64,000 nt of DNA. Origin: Salinirubellus salinus (GTDB taxonomy: Archaea; Halobacteriota; Halobacteria; Halobacteriales; Haloarculaceae). Every line of letters begins with the position of its first letter. Position 1 is the stretch's first letter. A program made the translations under genes and the position numbers. Location of the stretch: positions 496,001 to 560,000 of the forward strand of contig NZ_CP104003.1 in the NCBI RefSeq assembly GCF_025231485.1, read 5' to 3'. The notes under the pieces were generated by a model. That model made no database searches, was not told the DNA's origin, and was given only the letters and a program-made list of their open reading frames with translations. Shown here in pieces: positions 56,228 through 64,000 of the stretch.

Positions 56228-57622
56228 TCAGAACAGGAGGACGTCGACGACGATGGCGACCAGCAGCGTCCCGAGGTAGGCGTTCGAGGCGTGGAACGCG
56301 CGGAACGCCGCCCGTTCGGTCTGCTCCCAGTGGAGGCGGACGACGGTCCAGAGGAAGACGGCGCCGAAGACCACGGTCGTCGCGGCGTAGAGCCAGCCGA
56401 GCCCGGTCATCGCGGCGAGGGCGGCGGCGCCGACGAGCGTCGCGCCGAGGTAGTAGAGGATGTGCTTGCGGGTCACCGTCTCGCCGCGGACGACGGGCAT
56501 CATCGGGAACCCGCCCTTCTCGTAGTCGTCCTTGTACGCCAGCGCGAGGTTGTAGAAGTGCGCGGGCGTCCAGAGGAACACGACGCCGGCGAGCGCGACG
56601 CCGGCGAGGCCCACCTCACCGGTGACGGCCACCCAGCCGATGAGCGCGGGGAGTGCGCCGGCGGCTCCGCCGATGACCGTGTTCTGGACGGTGTTGGGCT
56701 TCAGGAGCAGGGTGTAGACGACGGAGTAGAACACGATGGCGGTCAGCCCGAGGACCGCGGCGAGCAGGTTGACCTGCCAGAACGCGACCAGCGAGAGTGC
56801 CGCGAGTGTCAGGCCGAACACGAGTGCGTTCGGCACCGGCACCTCGTGGGTGGCCAGCGGTCGGTCGCTCGTGCGGTCCATCTTCCGGTCTACGTCGCGC
56901 TCGAGGACGTGGTTGAACGTGCCGCTCGCCCCGATGGCGAGGACACCGCCGCCGAGCGTGTAGAGGACCGTCCGCAGCCCGAGTCCGTCCGCGCCGGCGG
57001 CCAGCACCATCCCGGCTGATGCGACGAGCGCGAGCAGCCACATCAGCCGTGGCTTGGTGAGCTGGAAGTACGCCCAGAGGGTGGCGCGCGCCCGCTCGCC
57101 CAACGAGTCGTAGGTCGGCGTCGGGGCTGGCGGCACCTCGCTGGGCAGGTCGGGTTCGGGGACGCTCACCGGCGACTCGTTCACGTCTCCCGTCTCGCGC
57201 TCCAGTTGCCACGCGAGCGCCAGCAGGAGCGAGCCGAAGATGGCGACCGCGAGGAGGAGGTGGCCGCCGGAGAGCAGCGCCGGTGCACCGGTCAGGGCGA
57301 CGAACGCGCCGAACAGGACCTGCATCGGGTAGAGCGCGACGGCCACGAGGAGCGCCCCCCCGACGCGACGTGGGGTGTCCGCACGGTAGCCGAGGACGGC
57401 CGTCGCGACGACGAGGACGCCGACGACGGCGGCGACGACACGGTGGCCAGCCGCCACGAGGAACGCCGGGGTGAGCGCCGCCCCCTCGCCGGGGGCACAG
57501 AGGGGCCACCCGCCGCAGGCGGCCGCGGCGTCGGCCAGTGCAGCCGTGGCCCCCACGACGAGCAGCGCGTAGACACCAACCGCGGTGGCTGCGAGCGACC
57601 GGGTGAAGCGGGTGGTGGACAT
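56228..57622 (-). CDS. ctaB: Heme O synthase (protoheme IX farnesyltransferase) with half-CtaA N-terminal domain
   Basis: 464 residues. Residues 1-140 are four helices with the CtaA signature pair of cysteines C36 and C42 (CGGWPLC), and histidines H60 and H121, matching half of a heme A synthase. Residues 180-464 are UbiA-type prenyltransferase: NHVLERDVDRKMDRT (237-251) and KDDYEKGGFPMMP carry the aspartates that bind magnesium-diphosphate. It makes heme O from protoheme and farnesyl diphosphate for the terminal oxidase encoded next door. CtaB with this N-terminal extension occurs in other haloarchaea. Divergent from coxB. Confidence 0.93.
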   Translation of the reverse strand: MSTTRFTRSLAATAVGVYALLVVGATAALADAAAACGGWPLCAPGEGAALTPAFLVAAGHRVVAAVVGVLVVATAVLGYRADTPRRVGGALLVAVALYPMQVLFGAFVALTGAPALLSGGHLLLAVAIFGSLLLALAWQLERETGDVNESPVSVPEPDLPSEVPPAPTPTYDSLGERARATLWAYFQLTKPRLMWLLALVASAGMVLAAGADGLGLRTVLYTLGGGVLAIGASGTFNHVLERDVDRKMDRTSDRPLATHEVPVPNALVFGLTLAALSLVAFWQVNLLAAVLGLTAIVFYSVVYTLLLKPNTVQNTVIGGAAGALPALIGWVAVTGEVGLAGVALAGVVFLWTPAHFYNLALAYKDDYEKGGFPMMPVVRGETVTRKHILYYLGATLVGAAALAAMTGLGWLYAATTVVFGAVFLWTVVRLHWEQTERAAFRAFHASNAYLGTLLVAIVVDVLLF

Positions 57623-57730
57623 TCGAGCGACTCTTGGGAACCACGCTACTTAGAGGCCGCGTTTCGACCGACGGGACGCCACCGCCGCCGGTCCCCGAAC
57701 CCGGCCGCCCACGTCGCTTTCGGCAACTAC

Positions 57731-57748
57731 TTAGGACACAATTCCTAA
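57731..57748. promoter_or_regulatory. Inverted repeat at the coxB start region
   Basis: TTAGGA-CACAAT-TCCTAA, perfect 6-base arms, 10-27 bases before the coxB ATG, where the TATA box of a nearly leaderless gene should be. A CTACTTAG sequence precedes it and recurs near 57646 on the ctaB side. It could be an operator. Confidence 0.45.
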
Positions 57749-57757
57749 CGCGGAACC

Positions 57758-58549
57758 ATGAGACACCGGCGCGCTGCACTACGGGCGCTCCTCGGGGTCG
57801 GGCTCCTCGCGCTCCTCGCCGAGCCCGTCGCCGCACAGACGTCCATCAACTCGGAGCTCATCTCGGGCCTGAACCTCGACCTGCTGTACGTCGCCATCCC
57901 CATCACCATCCTGGTAGAGGGTATCCTCATCTACACGGTCATCCGGTACCGGGCAGACAAGGTCGACGAGGCGAAACCCACGCAGGAGAACCGCCGTCTC
58001 GAGATCACGTGGACCGTCGCAACCGCCGTCATCCTGCTGTTCGTCGGCTTCGCCGCCTACCAGGTGCTCGGCGTCGCCGCCGTCGGCGGCGTGACCGCTT
58101 CCACCAATCCGAACGCTCAGCCGGCCGCCGTCACCGAGGACTTCGACGGCGCCATCGGCCCGAACCCCGAGGAGACGAACGCCGTCCAGATCGACGTCGT
58201 CGCCGCGAAGTACTTCTGGGAGTACAACTACGAGACGGAGAACGGCACGGTCTCCGGGACCTCGACCGCGGGTGAGGCGTTGAAGATCCCCACCGACCGC
58301 CCGGTCTACCTCCACATCACGTCGACCGACTGGCTCCACGCGTTCCACGTCCCCGACCTCGGGCTGAAGCAGGACGCGTTCCCCGGCCAGTACAACACCA
58401 TCAAGACCGTCGCCTATGAGGAGGGCTCCTACCAGCTCTACTGTGCGGAGTACTGTGGTGTCGGTCACTCCGGGATGCTCGGACAGGTCGATGTGGTCTC
58501 CTCCGAGGAGTACGAGGAGTACCTCGACTCGAAGCAGTCCGAGGAGTGA
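57758..58549 (+). CDS. coxB: Cytochrome c oxidase subunit II (CuA)
   Basis: 263 residues. A signal peptide (about 8-26), two membrane helices (about 40-62 and 86-106) and an outer cupredoxin domain. The binuclear CuA site is complete: H197 (AFHVPDLG), C229, E231, C233, H237 and M240 (CAEYCGVGHSGM). It accepts electrons, here most likely from halocyanin, and passes them to heme in subunit I. It is followed at 129 bases by coxC. The promoter region holds the inverted repeat at 57731-57748. Confidence 0.96.
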   Translation: MRHRRAALRALLGVGLLALLAEPVAAQTSINSELISGLNLDLLYVAIPITILVEGILIYTVIRYRADKVDEAKPTQENRRLEITWTVATAVILLFVGFAAYQVLGVAAVGGVTASTNPNAQPAAVTEDFDGAIGPNPEETNAVQIDVVAAKYFWEYNYETENGTVSGTSTAGEALKIPTDRPVYLHITSTDWLHAFHVPDLGLKQDAFPGQYNTIKTVAYEEGSYQLYCAEYCGVGHSGMLGQVDVVSSEEYEEYLDSKQSEE

Positions 58550-58677
58550 ACTGACGCTCCGGCGGTCTCGACCACTCTCGCTTCTCGCGTTCGTCCCCGT
58601 CCGACAGCGACGCTTCTTGCCGCGATCCCCGCCCGCGAGTAGGAGGGTTTTTGCCCGCCGACTCGTAACCGCGGACC

Positions 58678-59532
58678 ATGAGTCACGAATCGGAAGAGGG
58701 TGGCCACGCCCACCACCTCCCGGCGGTCGAGGACTGGCCCCGTGGGTTCGGTGAGGCATCATGGTGGCCGTTCATCACCGCCATCGGCGCCTCGGTCATC
58801 TACGTCGGCATCGGGCTGTTCGTCCTCGCGCAGGGTGAGAACCCGTTCGTCCCGGAGATATACGGTCCCGCGGCGGCCGTCGCGGGCGTCGCCGTGTTCC
58901 TGATCGGCCTCTACGGCTGGGTCTACCACGCCTTCGTGAAGGCCTACTGGGACGGTGCCGGCCACGGGAGCGGCCTGAAGTTCGCGATGCTCCTGTTCCT
59001 CGGGAGTGAGATAGCCACCTTCGGTGCCGGGTTCGTCTACTACTTCTTCATCCGCGCGGACGCGTGGACGAATCTCCCCGAACTCGTCGTCTCGGGCAAC
59101 ATCTTCGGCAACCTCGTCATCGCCAACACCATCCTGCTCATCATCTCGAGCGTGACGCTGCACTACTCGCACGTCGCGCTCATCCGCGGTGACCGCCAGC
59201 GCTTCGTGGGCCTGCTCGGCGTGACGCTCCTGCTGGGCATCGTCTTCCTCGGCGGGCAGGTGTACGAGTACTACGAGTTCATCGTGCACGAGGGCTTCAC
59301 CATCACCGAGGGTGCCTACGCCTCGGCGTTCTACGGCCTGACCGGCCTCCACGGCCTCCACGTCTCGCTCGGGGCAGTGCTCCTGCTCATCGTCTTCATC
59401 CGGAGCCTGTACGGGCAGTACTCCCCCGAGCGCCACACCTCCGTCTCGACGGTGTCGATGTACTGGCACTTCGTCGACGTCGTCTGGGTGTTCCTCGTCG
59501 TCGTCCTGTACGTCGGGGCCGTCCTCGGCTGA
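58678..59532 (+). CDS. coxC: Cytochrome c oxidase subunit III
   Basis: 284 residues, seven membrane helices. Segments LLFLGSEIATFGAGFVYYFFIR (about 102-123), GGQVYEYYEFIVHEGFTITEGAYASAFYGLTGLHGLHVSLGA and YWHFVDVVWVFLVVVLY are characteristic of subunit III. The His-rich N-terminus (GGHAHHLP) precedes helix 1. It probably stabilises the proton-uptake path. coxA lies 3.7 kb downstream with five small or membrane proteins between, on the same strand. Confidence 0.95.
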   Translation: MSHESEEGGHAHHLPAVEDWPRGFGEASWWPFITAIGASVIYVGIGLFVLAQGENPFVPEIYGPAAAVAGVAVFLIGLYGWVYHAFVKAYWDGAGHGSGLKFAMLLFLGSEIATFGAGFVYYFFIRADAWTNLPELVVSGNIFGNLVIANTILLIISSVTLHYSHVALIRGDRQRFVGLLGVTLLLGIVFLGGQVYEYYEFIVHEGFTITEGAYASAFYGLTGLHGLHVSLGAVLLLIVFIRSLYGQYSPERHTSVSTVSMYWHFVDVVWVFLVVVLYVGAVLG

Positions 59533-59607
59533 ACGGTTCGACCCGCACCCGCACCGCACGGCCGTCGTTCGCAAGATACAGTTCCTCGCCGGCACTACTC
59601 CAGCCAG

Positions 59608-60996
59608 ATGCGTTCCCGTCCCCGCACTCGCACCGTCGTGCTCCTCGTCTCGCTCGTGGGAGCCGTGGCACTCTCGGGGACAGCGCTGGCGCACGGCGGG
59701 AGTCTGCGCTCGTCCCCCGCCCGCTCGCTGTCCATCCCACTCTGGCTCTTCCTCGCGACTGGCGGCGGCGTCGTCGGCGCCTCCTTCCTGCTGGCCTCGT
59801 TCGTCACCGACCGGGCGTTCATCCGCTCCGTGGAGGAGTACCGGCGGTCGGTGAGCCTCTCCGAGACCGTGGTCCGCGGACTCGTAGTGGTCGGCCGTGC
59901 GGTGGGCGTCCTCGGCCTCGTCGCCGTCGTCGGCGTCGGCCTGTTCGGCCCGCGCGAACCGCTGGCGAACCTCGCCGTGCTCGTCGTCTGGGTGGCGTGG
60001 TGGGCCGGGTTCACGATGACGACCTACACGCTCGGGAACACGTGGCCGGTCCTGAACCCGTGGCGGACCATCGCCTCGGTGCTCCCGTCGCTCGACCGGC
60101 CCTATCCCGAGCGGGTCGGGGCGTGGCCCGCCGTCGCCGGCCTGCTGGGACTCATCTGGCTGGAGGTGGTGAGTCCGCTCGCCGACGCCCCACGACTGCT
60201 GGCCGGCGTGGTCGTCGCCTACACCGTCGTCACGCTGGCGGGCGCCGTCTACCTCGGGACCGACCGCTACTTCGAGCGCGTCGACCCCGTCTCACGTGTG
60301 TTCCGCTACTACGGCGCGGTGGCGCCGCTCTACCGGGACGACGACGGTCGACTCCGGTTCCGCATCCCCGGAACGGGCCTCGAGAGCGAGACGCTCGTCG
60401 ACTCCCGCTCGGAGGTGGCGTTCGTCGTCGCGTTGCTCTGGGTGACGAGCTACGACGGCCTCGTGGCGACGCCGCCGTGGGGAGACGTACTCCGGCCGCT
60501 CGTGGGGCTCGGGGCCCCCGCGGCCCTGCTCTACCCGCTCGCGCTCGTGGCCGGGTTCGCCCTGTTCCTCGTCCTGTTCCGGGTGGCGGTCCGACGGGGC
60601 CGAGAGTCGGCCGAGTCGTACCTCGACGTCGACCTGCTGGCGCGCCGGTTCGCCCCCTCGCTCCTGGCCATCGCCGCCGGCTACCACCTCGCGCACTACC
60701 TCGGGTACTTCGTCGAACTCCTCCCGACGCTGCTCGGGGTGCTGACGGCCCCGCTCTCCCCCCCGGCGCCGCGGGCCATCGTCCTCCCGGTGTGGTTCGA
60801 CGGGTTCGAACTCGCGTTCGTCCTGCTCGGCCACCTCGTCGCCATCTGGGTGGCCCACGCCGTCGCGTACGACCTGTTCCCCTCGCGGATGCAGGCCATC
60901 CGCAGCCAGTACGCGCTCACCGCCGTGATGGTGTTCTACACGATGACCTCGCTCTGGATCGTCTCCCGACCGTACGCGGCCCCACCGTTCGTCTGA
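59608..60996 (+). CDS. 462-aa multi-span membrane protein, unknown
   Basis: A signal-like first helix ending in LAHGG and about eleven further helices. Conserved-looking features are the PWRTIASVLPSLDRPYPERVGAW loop, the KGR-free YFERVDPVSRVFRYYGAVAPLYRDDDG hydrophilic loop and late helices with HLAHYLGYFVELLPTLLG and FDGFELAFVLLGHLVAIWVAHAVAYD. Several histidines within helices (H in AGYHLAHYL, GHLVAIWVAHA) could bind heme or copper. It is encoded directly in the oxidase cluster, so a quinol-, heme- or metal-related role is possible, but no family is known to me. Confidence 0.62.
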   Translation: MRSRPRTRTVVLLVSLVGAVALSGTALAHGGSLRSSPARSLSIPLWLFLATGGGVVGASFLLASFVTDRAFIRSVEEYRRSVSLSETVVRGLVVVGRAVGVLGLVAVVGVGLFGPREPLANLAVLVVWVAWWAGFTMTTYTLGNTWPVLNPWRTIASVLPSLDRPYPERVGAWPAVAGLLGLIWLEVVSPLADAPRLLAGVVVAYTVVTLAGAVYLGTDRYFERVDPVSRVFRYYGAVAPLYRDDDGRLRFRIPGTGLESETLVDSRSEVAFVVALLWVTSYDGLVATPPWGDVLRPLVGLGAPAALLYPLALVAGFALFLVLFRVAVRRGRESAESYLDVDLLARRFAPSLLAIAAGYHLAHYLGYFVELLPTLLGVLTAPLSPPAPRAIVLPVWFDGFELAFVLLGHLVAIWVAHAVAYDLFPSRMQAIRSQYALTAVMVFYTMTSLWIVSRPYAAPPFV

Positions 60997-61247
60997 TGAC
61001 GGGGGAGGAGCCGAGCGCCGACCGGGTCGAGTGTCCGTACTGCGAGGCGGCGTTCGCCCGCGAGCGACACCGCGACCTGCACGTCGGACAGGCCCACGAC
61101 GAGGCGCTGACTCACGCCGAACGGGAGGCCTACGAGGCCGCCGAGGACGCCGAGCGCGAGGACCTCAGGCTGTTCCGGCTGAAGGCGCTGGCGGCGCTCG
61201 TGCTCGTCTACTTCGGCTTCCTCATCCTGTACGCGTTCTCGCTGTAG
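60996..61247 (+). CDS. 83-aa C2H2-like zinc finger protein with C-terminal membrane helix
   Basis: 83 residues, TGATG overlap with the preceding gene. C13, C16, H29 and H34 (CPYC...LHVGQAH) form a C2H2-like finger; a charged helical linker (about 37-60) leads to one membrane helix (about 62-82, AALVLVYFGFLILYAFSL). Tail-anchored zinc-finger proteins of this sort are seen near haloarchaeal oxidase genes. A regulator held at the membrane, or an assembly factor, are both possible. Confidence 0.62.
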   Translation: MTGEEPSADRVECPYCEAAFARERHRDLHVGQAHDEALTHAEREAYEAAEDAEREDLRLFRLKALAALVLVYFGFLILYAFSL

Positions 61248-61309
61248 CGAGGCCCACGCCTTGGCACCCGCCAAGCAACGGGGAAACCCGCTGGGAACCG
61301 TGACTGTCC

Positions 61310-62176
61310 ATGACAGGGCGTGGACTGCTCGTCGTGGTGGCGTTGCTCGTCGTGACCAGTGGCTGTGTCGGGCTCGGCGGTGGCGGTGACGCCCCGGCCG
61401 CGACCCCGTCGGCCAGTGCCTCGGGTGGCTCGGGCGGTTCGGGTGGCTCGTCCGGGAGTGGCTCCGGTAGTCCCGGTGGCTCGTCCGGCGGTGGCTCCGA
61501 CGGGGGGCGCGGCGGCGACCCGGTGGCCGGCTTCCAGCCAGTCGACGACTTCGACGACGTGCAGACCGAGGCCCAGATGGCGGACTACATCGACCGCTCG
61601 CCGTTCCCCGTCTTCCGCCCCGGCGAGTACTTCGTCTACGAGGGGACCAACGGGTTCCAGTCCGAGGACGACACGGGGATCCCGGTCCGGATGGAGATTC
61701 AGAGCGTCGAGGGTGGCGAGTGGCTGGACGCGGACCTCGAGGTGACGCTCACGCGGGGCGAGGAGACGGAAACCTACAGTTCGGCGGACGGGTCCATCGG
61801 TCGCATCCTCCTGAGCCCGGAGCTGGCGCTCACGCAGAACGGTCGAGGGTGGATCTGGCTCTACCGGTACAACGTGGTGACGAACGTCGACCCGCGCATC
61901 TCCGAACTCTCCGTGGGCGACACGTGGCGCTACGAGAGCCCCGACCGGGAGTCCGACGAGCCACCGAGCGGGTTCACCTTCGAGGTGACCGAGCAGCGCC
62001 AGTACGCCGGGCAGTCCTGCTTCGTGGTCGACACCTACCGCTTCGAGGGCGAGGAGTCGACGCTGTTCTCGAACACCTGTGTCGCCACGGACGTCGGGAT
62101 GCCGCTGTACTACGTCGTGTACCAGGACGACGGGGAGGTGCTCCTCGAGATGGAGCTGGTCGAGTACCGGCGCTGA
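61310..62176 (+). CDS. Lipoprotein with Gly/Ser linker, unknown outer domain
   Basis: 288 residues. A signal ending in lipobox TSGC (C19) is followed by a Gly/Ser-rich linker (about 37-68) and a strand-rich outer domain (about 80-288) containing FVYEGTNGFQ, RMEIQSVEGGEWLDADLEV, DTWRYESPDRESDEPPSGFTFEVTEQ and LLEMELVEYRR. Two cysteines (SCFVVDT and SNTCVAT, about 231 and 251) might form a disulphide. The shape resembles other haloarchaeal lipoproteins with a lipocalin-like or beta-sandwich unit. It lies between coxC and coxA, same strand. Confidence 0.62.
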   Translation: MTGRGLLVVVALLVVTSGCVGLGGGGDAPAATPSASASGGSGGSGGSSGSGSGSPGGSSGGGSDGGRGGDPVAGFQPVDDFDDVQTEAQMADYIDRSPFPVFRPGEYFVYEGTNGFQSEDDTGIPVRMEIQSVEGGEWLDADLEVTLTRGEETETYSSADGSIGRILLSPELALTQNGRGWIWLYRYNVVTNVDPRISELSVGDTWRYESPDRESDEPPSGFTFEVTEQRQYAGQSCFVVDTYRFEGEESTLFSNTCVATDVGMPLYYVVYQDDGEVLLEMELVEYRR

Positions 62177-62233
62177 CCGGCCCTCCCTGTCCGGGACCGA
62201 CGCGCCTTTGAGCGCGTGACCCTACACGCGGGT

Positions 62234-62656
62234 ATGGAGCAGCGTGCGGACACCGACACCGGGGGCGGCGTCGAGACGCCCAAGAAGATGAGTCCGTGGC
62301 CCCTGTTCGTCGCCGTCGGCCTCGCCGTGGCCGAGGTGGGTATCGTCATGGAAGGGTTGTACCCCGTGGCCGTCGCCGGCCTGTTGCTGTTCGTCGGGAG
62401 CGTGGCCGGCATCGTCCACGAGGCCGGCTACGTCGCGCGGCCGTGGAAACTGCTCGGGGCGCTCGGGGCACTCCTCGTCCTCGCGGGCGTGGGCGTGCTC
62501 TACTCACAGGTGGGTACGGACCTACTGAGCGCACTCGCGAGCGACAGCGTGGTCGTGGTGCGTGGCTACGCCATCCTCGGCGCGGGTGTCATCGCCGTCT
62601 TCGGCGGCTTCGCCGGCCGTTTCGTCGTCGACGCGGACCCGAGCGTCCCGGAGTGA
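62234..62656 (+). CDS. 140-aa membrane protein in oxidase cluster (DUF7541-like)
   Basis: Four helices: about residues 20-37 (PWPLFVAVGLAVAEVGIVM), 42-58, 76-92 and 108-127. The N-terminus is charged and polar (MEQRADTDTGGGVETPKKMSP). The arrangement matches small haloarchaeal proteins found with cox genes, for which I recall the label DUF7541, with moderate confidence. The ATG at 62234 is preferred to the GTG at 62216. It has no metal-binding motif. Probable assembly or accessory subunit. Confidence 0.6.
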   Translation: MEQRADTDTGGGVETPKKMSPWPLFVAVGLAVAEVGIVMEGLYPVAVAGLLLFVGSVAGIVHEAGYVARPWKLLGALGALLVLAGVGVLYSQVGTDLLSALASDSVVVVRGYAILGAGVIAVFGGFAGRFVVDADPSVPE

Positions 62657-62720
62657 CCAGCCCCCCCAGCGTCGTCCGCAAACAGTAACGTCTTACTTCC
62701 CCTCTCCAAACGGTCCGGTA

Positions 62721-63089
62721 ATGCCACAAGAGTCCCGCACCTTCGACCGCGAGACGCTCCTCGACCTGACGGTCAACGCCATCCCGCTCGGCATCATGTT
62801 GTTCTTCGTCGTCCTCTTCCTCGTCGTCAACCCGTTCGGGACGGACCTCGCCGCGCAGGCTATCCAGATGACCATCGTCATCGTGACGTTCGTCGCGCTG
62901 TTCATCCTCACCTACGTCTCCGGGAAGGCCATCTCGGAGTCCGAGAAGGAACTGGAGGCGATGCAGGGACTGGAGGCCGTCTCGGAGAGTGTCGGGGCCG
63001 AGGAGGTCGAGGCCGCCGAGGAGACCGAGGCCGAGGCGGACGACGAGGTCGAGGAGGCTGAGGCGGGCGCCGAGGAGACCGAAGAGTAG
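62721..63089 (+). CDS. 122-aa two-helix membrane protein (DUF6684-like)
   Basis: 122 residues from ATG 62721. Two helices (about 17-37, LGIMLFFVVLFLVVNPFG, and 44-65, IQMTIVIVTFVALFILTYVSGK) and a very acidic coiled tail of Glu/Ala repeats (about 70-122). The DRETLLDLTVNAIPLGIMLFF start is typical of a small haloarchaeal protein next to coxA that I believe is DUF6684. Two spans and a short inter-helix loop resemble a CoxD/subunit IV-like accessory. The promoter may include CTTACTT near 62692. Confidence 0.65.
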   Translation: MPQESRTFDRETLLDLTVNAIPLGIMLFFVVLFLVVNPFGTDLAAQAIQMTIVIVTFVALFILTYVSGKAISESEKELEAMQGLEAVSESVGAEEVEAAEETEAEADDEVEEAEAGAEETEE

Positions 63090-63250
63090 TCCGTTCCTCG
63101 ACCGCCGCTCGTCGCTGAACAGCGCACCTGCGGCCGCCCCCTCGGCTGGCGGCGGCCGGTGCTCATTCTTGCCGCTTTCTCGCCCCAGAGGAATCGGCCA
63201 CCCGCACGGCGTTCGCAACCTTTCTAACCCCTCAGTCCTCACCGTGGTGT

Positions 63251-64000
63251 ATGGCAGGAGAGCAGCTAGCGTTGACTGTCCTCATGGGGGTTCTACTGGT
63301 GGGCATCGTCGCCCTGGTGAGCCGCTACGGGGACCTGCGCTCGTACACGCCCCTCGCTGGTGGCGCCGGTTACGGCGGCGAGACCAGCCACGGGCACTCG
63401 GAGAAGCCAGCCGGTCTCATCCGCTGGTTCACCACAGTCGACCACAAGGACATCGGCATCCTGTACGGCCTCTACGGCACCATCGCCTTCCTCTGGGGCG
63501 GTGCCGCCGTCATGCTGATGCGTGTGGAACTGGCCGCACCGGGGTTCGACGTCATGCAGGCGCAGTTCTACAACAGCCTGCTCACGTCCCACGGCATCAC
63601 GATGCTGTTCCTGTTCGGGACGCCCATCATCGCGGCGTTCTCGAACTACTTCGTCCCGCTCCTCATCGGCGCGGACGACATGGCGTTCCCGCGCATCAAC
63701 GCCATCGCGTTCTGGCTGCTGCCCCCGGCGGCAGTCCTCATCTGGGCCGGGTTCTTCACCGCGCCCCTGACGGGCAACGAGATCGCGCCCGCCCAGACGA
63801 GCTGGACGATGTACACACCGCTGTCGGCCGAGCAGGTCAACCCCGGCGTCGACCTGATGCTGCTGGGTCTACACCTGTCCGGTGTCTCGGCGACGATGGG
63901 TGCGATCAACTTCATCGCGACCATCTTCACCGAGCGCTCGGAGAAGGTCAACTGGGCCAACCTCGACATCTTCAGCTGGACCATCCTCACCCAGAGCGCG
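63251..64000 (+). CDS. coxA: Cytochrome c oxidase subunit I, N-terminal part (3' end outside window)
   Basis: 250 residues before the window ends. An extra N-terminal helix (about 6-24) precedes the standard start FTTVDHKDIGILYG (60-73), then the helix-2 segment NSLLTSHGITMLFLFGTP with the low-spin heme ligand H114, and FSNYFVPLLIGADDMAFPRINAIAFWLLPP. These are the hallmarks of heme-copper oxidase type A subunit I. The CuB ligands and the second heme site would lie beyond the window. No fusion to coxC is seen, since that is a separate gene upstream. Confidence 0.96.
   Translation, partial: MAGEQLALTVLMGVLLVGIVALVSRYGDLRSYTPLAGGAGYGGETSHGHSEKPAGLIRWFTTVDHKDIGILYGLYGTIAFLWGGAAVMLMRVELAAPGFDVMQAQFYNSLLTSHGITMLFLFGTPIIAAFSNYFVPLLIGADDMAFPRINAIAFWLLPPAAVLIWAGFFTAPLTGNEIAPAQTSWTMYTPLSAEQVNPGVDLMLLGLHLSGVSATMGAINFIATIFTERSEKVNWANLDIFSWTILTQSA

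Noticed and set aside
1-64000. CRISPR arrays, rRNA genes, further tRNAs and insertion sequences
   Set aside because: I found no regularly spaced long repeats, no rRNA, no second cloverleaf and no transposase-like ORF. The short repeats reported are not CRISPR-like in length or spacing.

Overview
The window is a high-GC stretch of a halophilic archaeal chromosome (class Halobacteria; genus not determinable from sequence alone). The evidence is the acidic proteins, two halocyanins, a Complex I set without NuoEFG and with fused NuoCD and split NuoJ, archaeal ribosomal proteins S15 and S3Ae, a KEOPS Pcc1 gene, an Agl23-type glycosylation protein and an archaeal RibL FAD synthase. Most genes overlap by ATGA/GTGA or are nearly leaderless, as is usual in haloarchaea.

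Region 1 (1-10307) is the right-hand part of an integrated virus. A rightward virion module reads: packaging ATPase (cut by the window edge), small putative ribbon-helix-helix protein, small membrane protein, two adjacent candidate capsid proteins (176 and 241 aa), small membrane and structural proteins, two candidate spike proteins with identical starts, and Gly/Ser/Asp-rich and membrane proteins. This order resembles the ATPase-VP12-VP7-VP4-VP13 core of SH1-like tailless icosahedral haloviruses (Halopanivirales). It meets a leftward operon of zinc-ribbon microproteins and a large helicase, whose promoter lies a few bases from the 3' end of a tRNA-Ala(GGC) gene (10308-10379), the likely integration site. 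No integrase is in view; the other attachment site and the rest of the virus lie left of the window.

Region 2 (10380-29460) is host core: rps15, a DHH-like gene, pcc1 and rps3ae; a halocyanin; archaetidylserine synthase; HEAT-repeat and secreted phospholipase-D-like proteins; ribL and a JAMM protease; an S1-DHH nuclease; aspartate aminotransferase with ribH; agl23; a CNNM/CBS membrane protein; purK and purE.

Region 3 (29554-42629) encodes the membrane and connecting arms of Complex I. The genes nuoA-B-CD-H-I are separated from nuoJ1-J2-K-L-M-N by about 2.7 kb holding three unrelated envelope genes, introduced by a run of perfect triloop hairpins. This interruption is unusual.

Region 4 (42648-56136) mixes a glycosyltransferase-like membrane protein, a nucleotide-binding-DHH fusion, a CBS-ParB fusion, an ABC exporter, a cytochrome b C-terminal half beside a membrane-anchored halocyanin, an M20 peptidase, an S10-like protein, a crotonase and small haloarchaeal families. 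Promoter-proximal GAACG repeats and inverted repeats surround the cytochrome b gene.

Region 5 (56228-64000) is a terminal oxidase locus: half-CtaA/CtaB fusion (heme O synthesis), coxB, coxC, five small or membrane proteins, and coxA, which runs off the window. Together with Complex I, cytochrome b and the halocyanins, the window encodes much of an aerobic respiratory chain.
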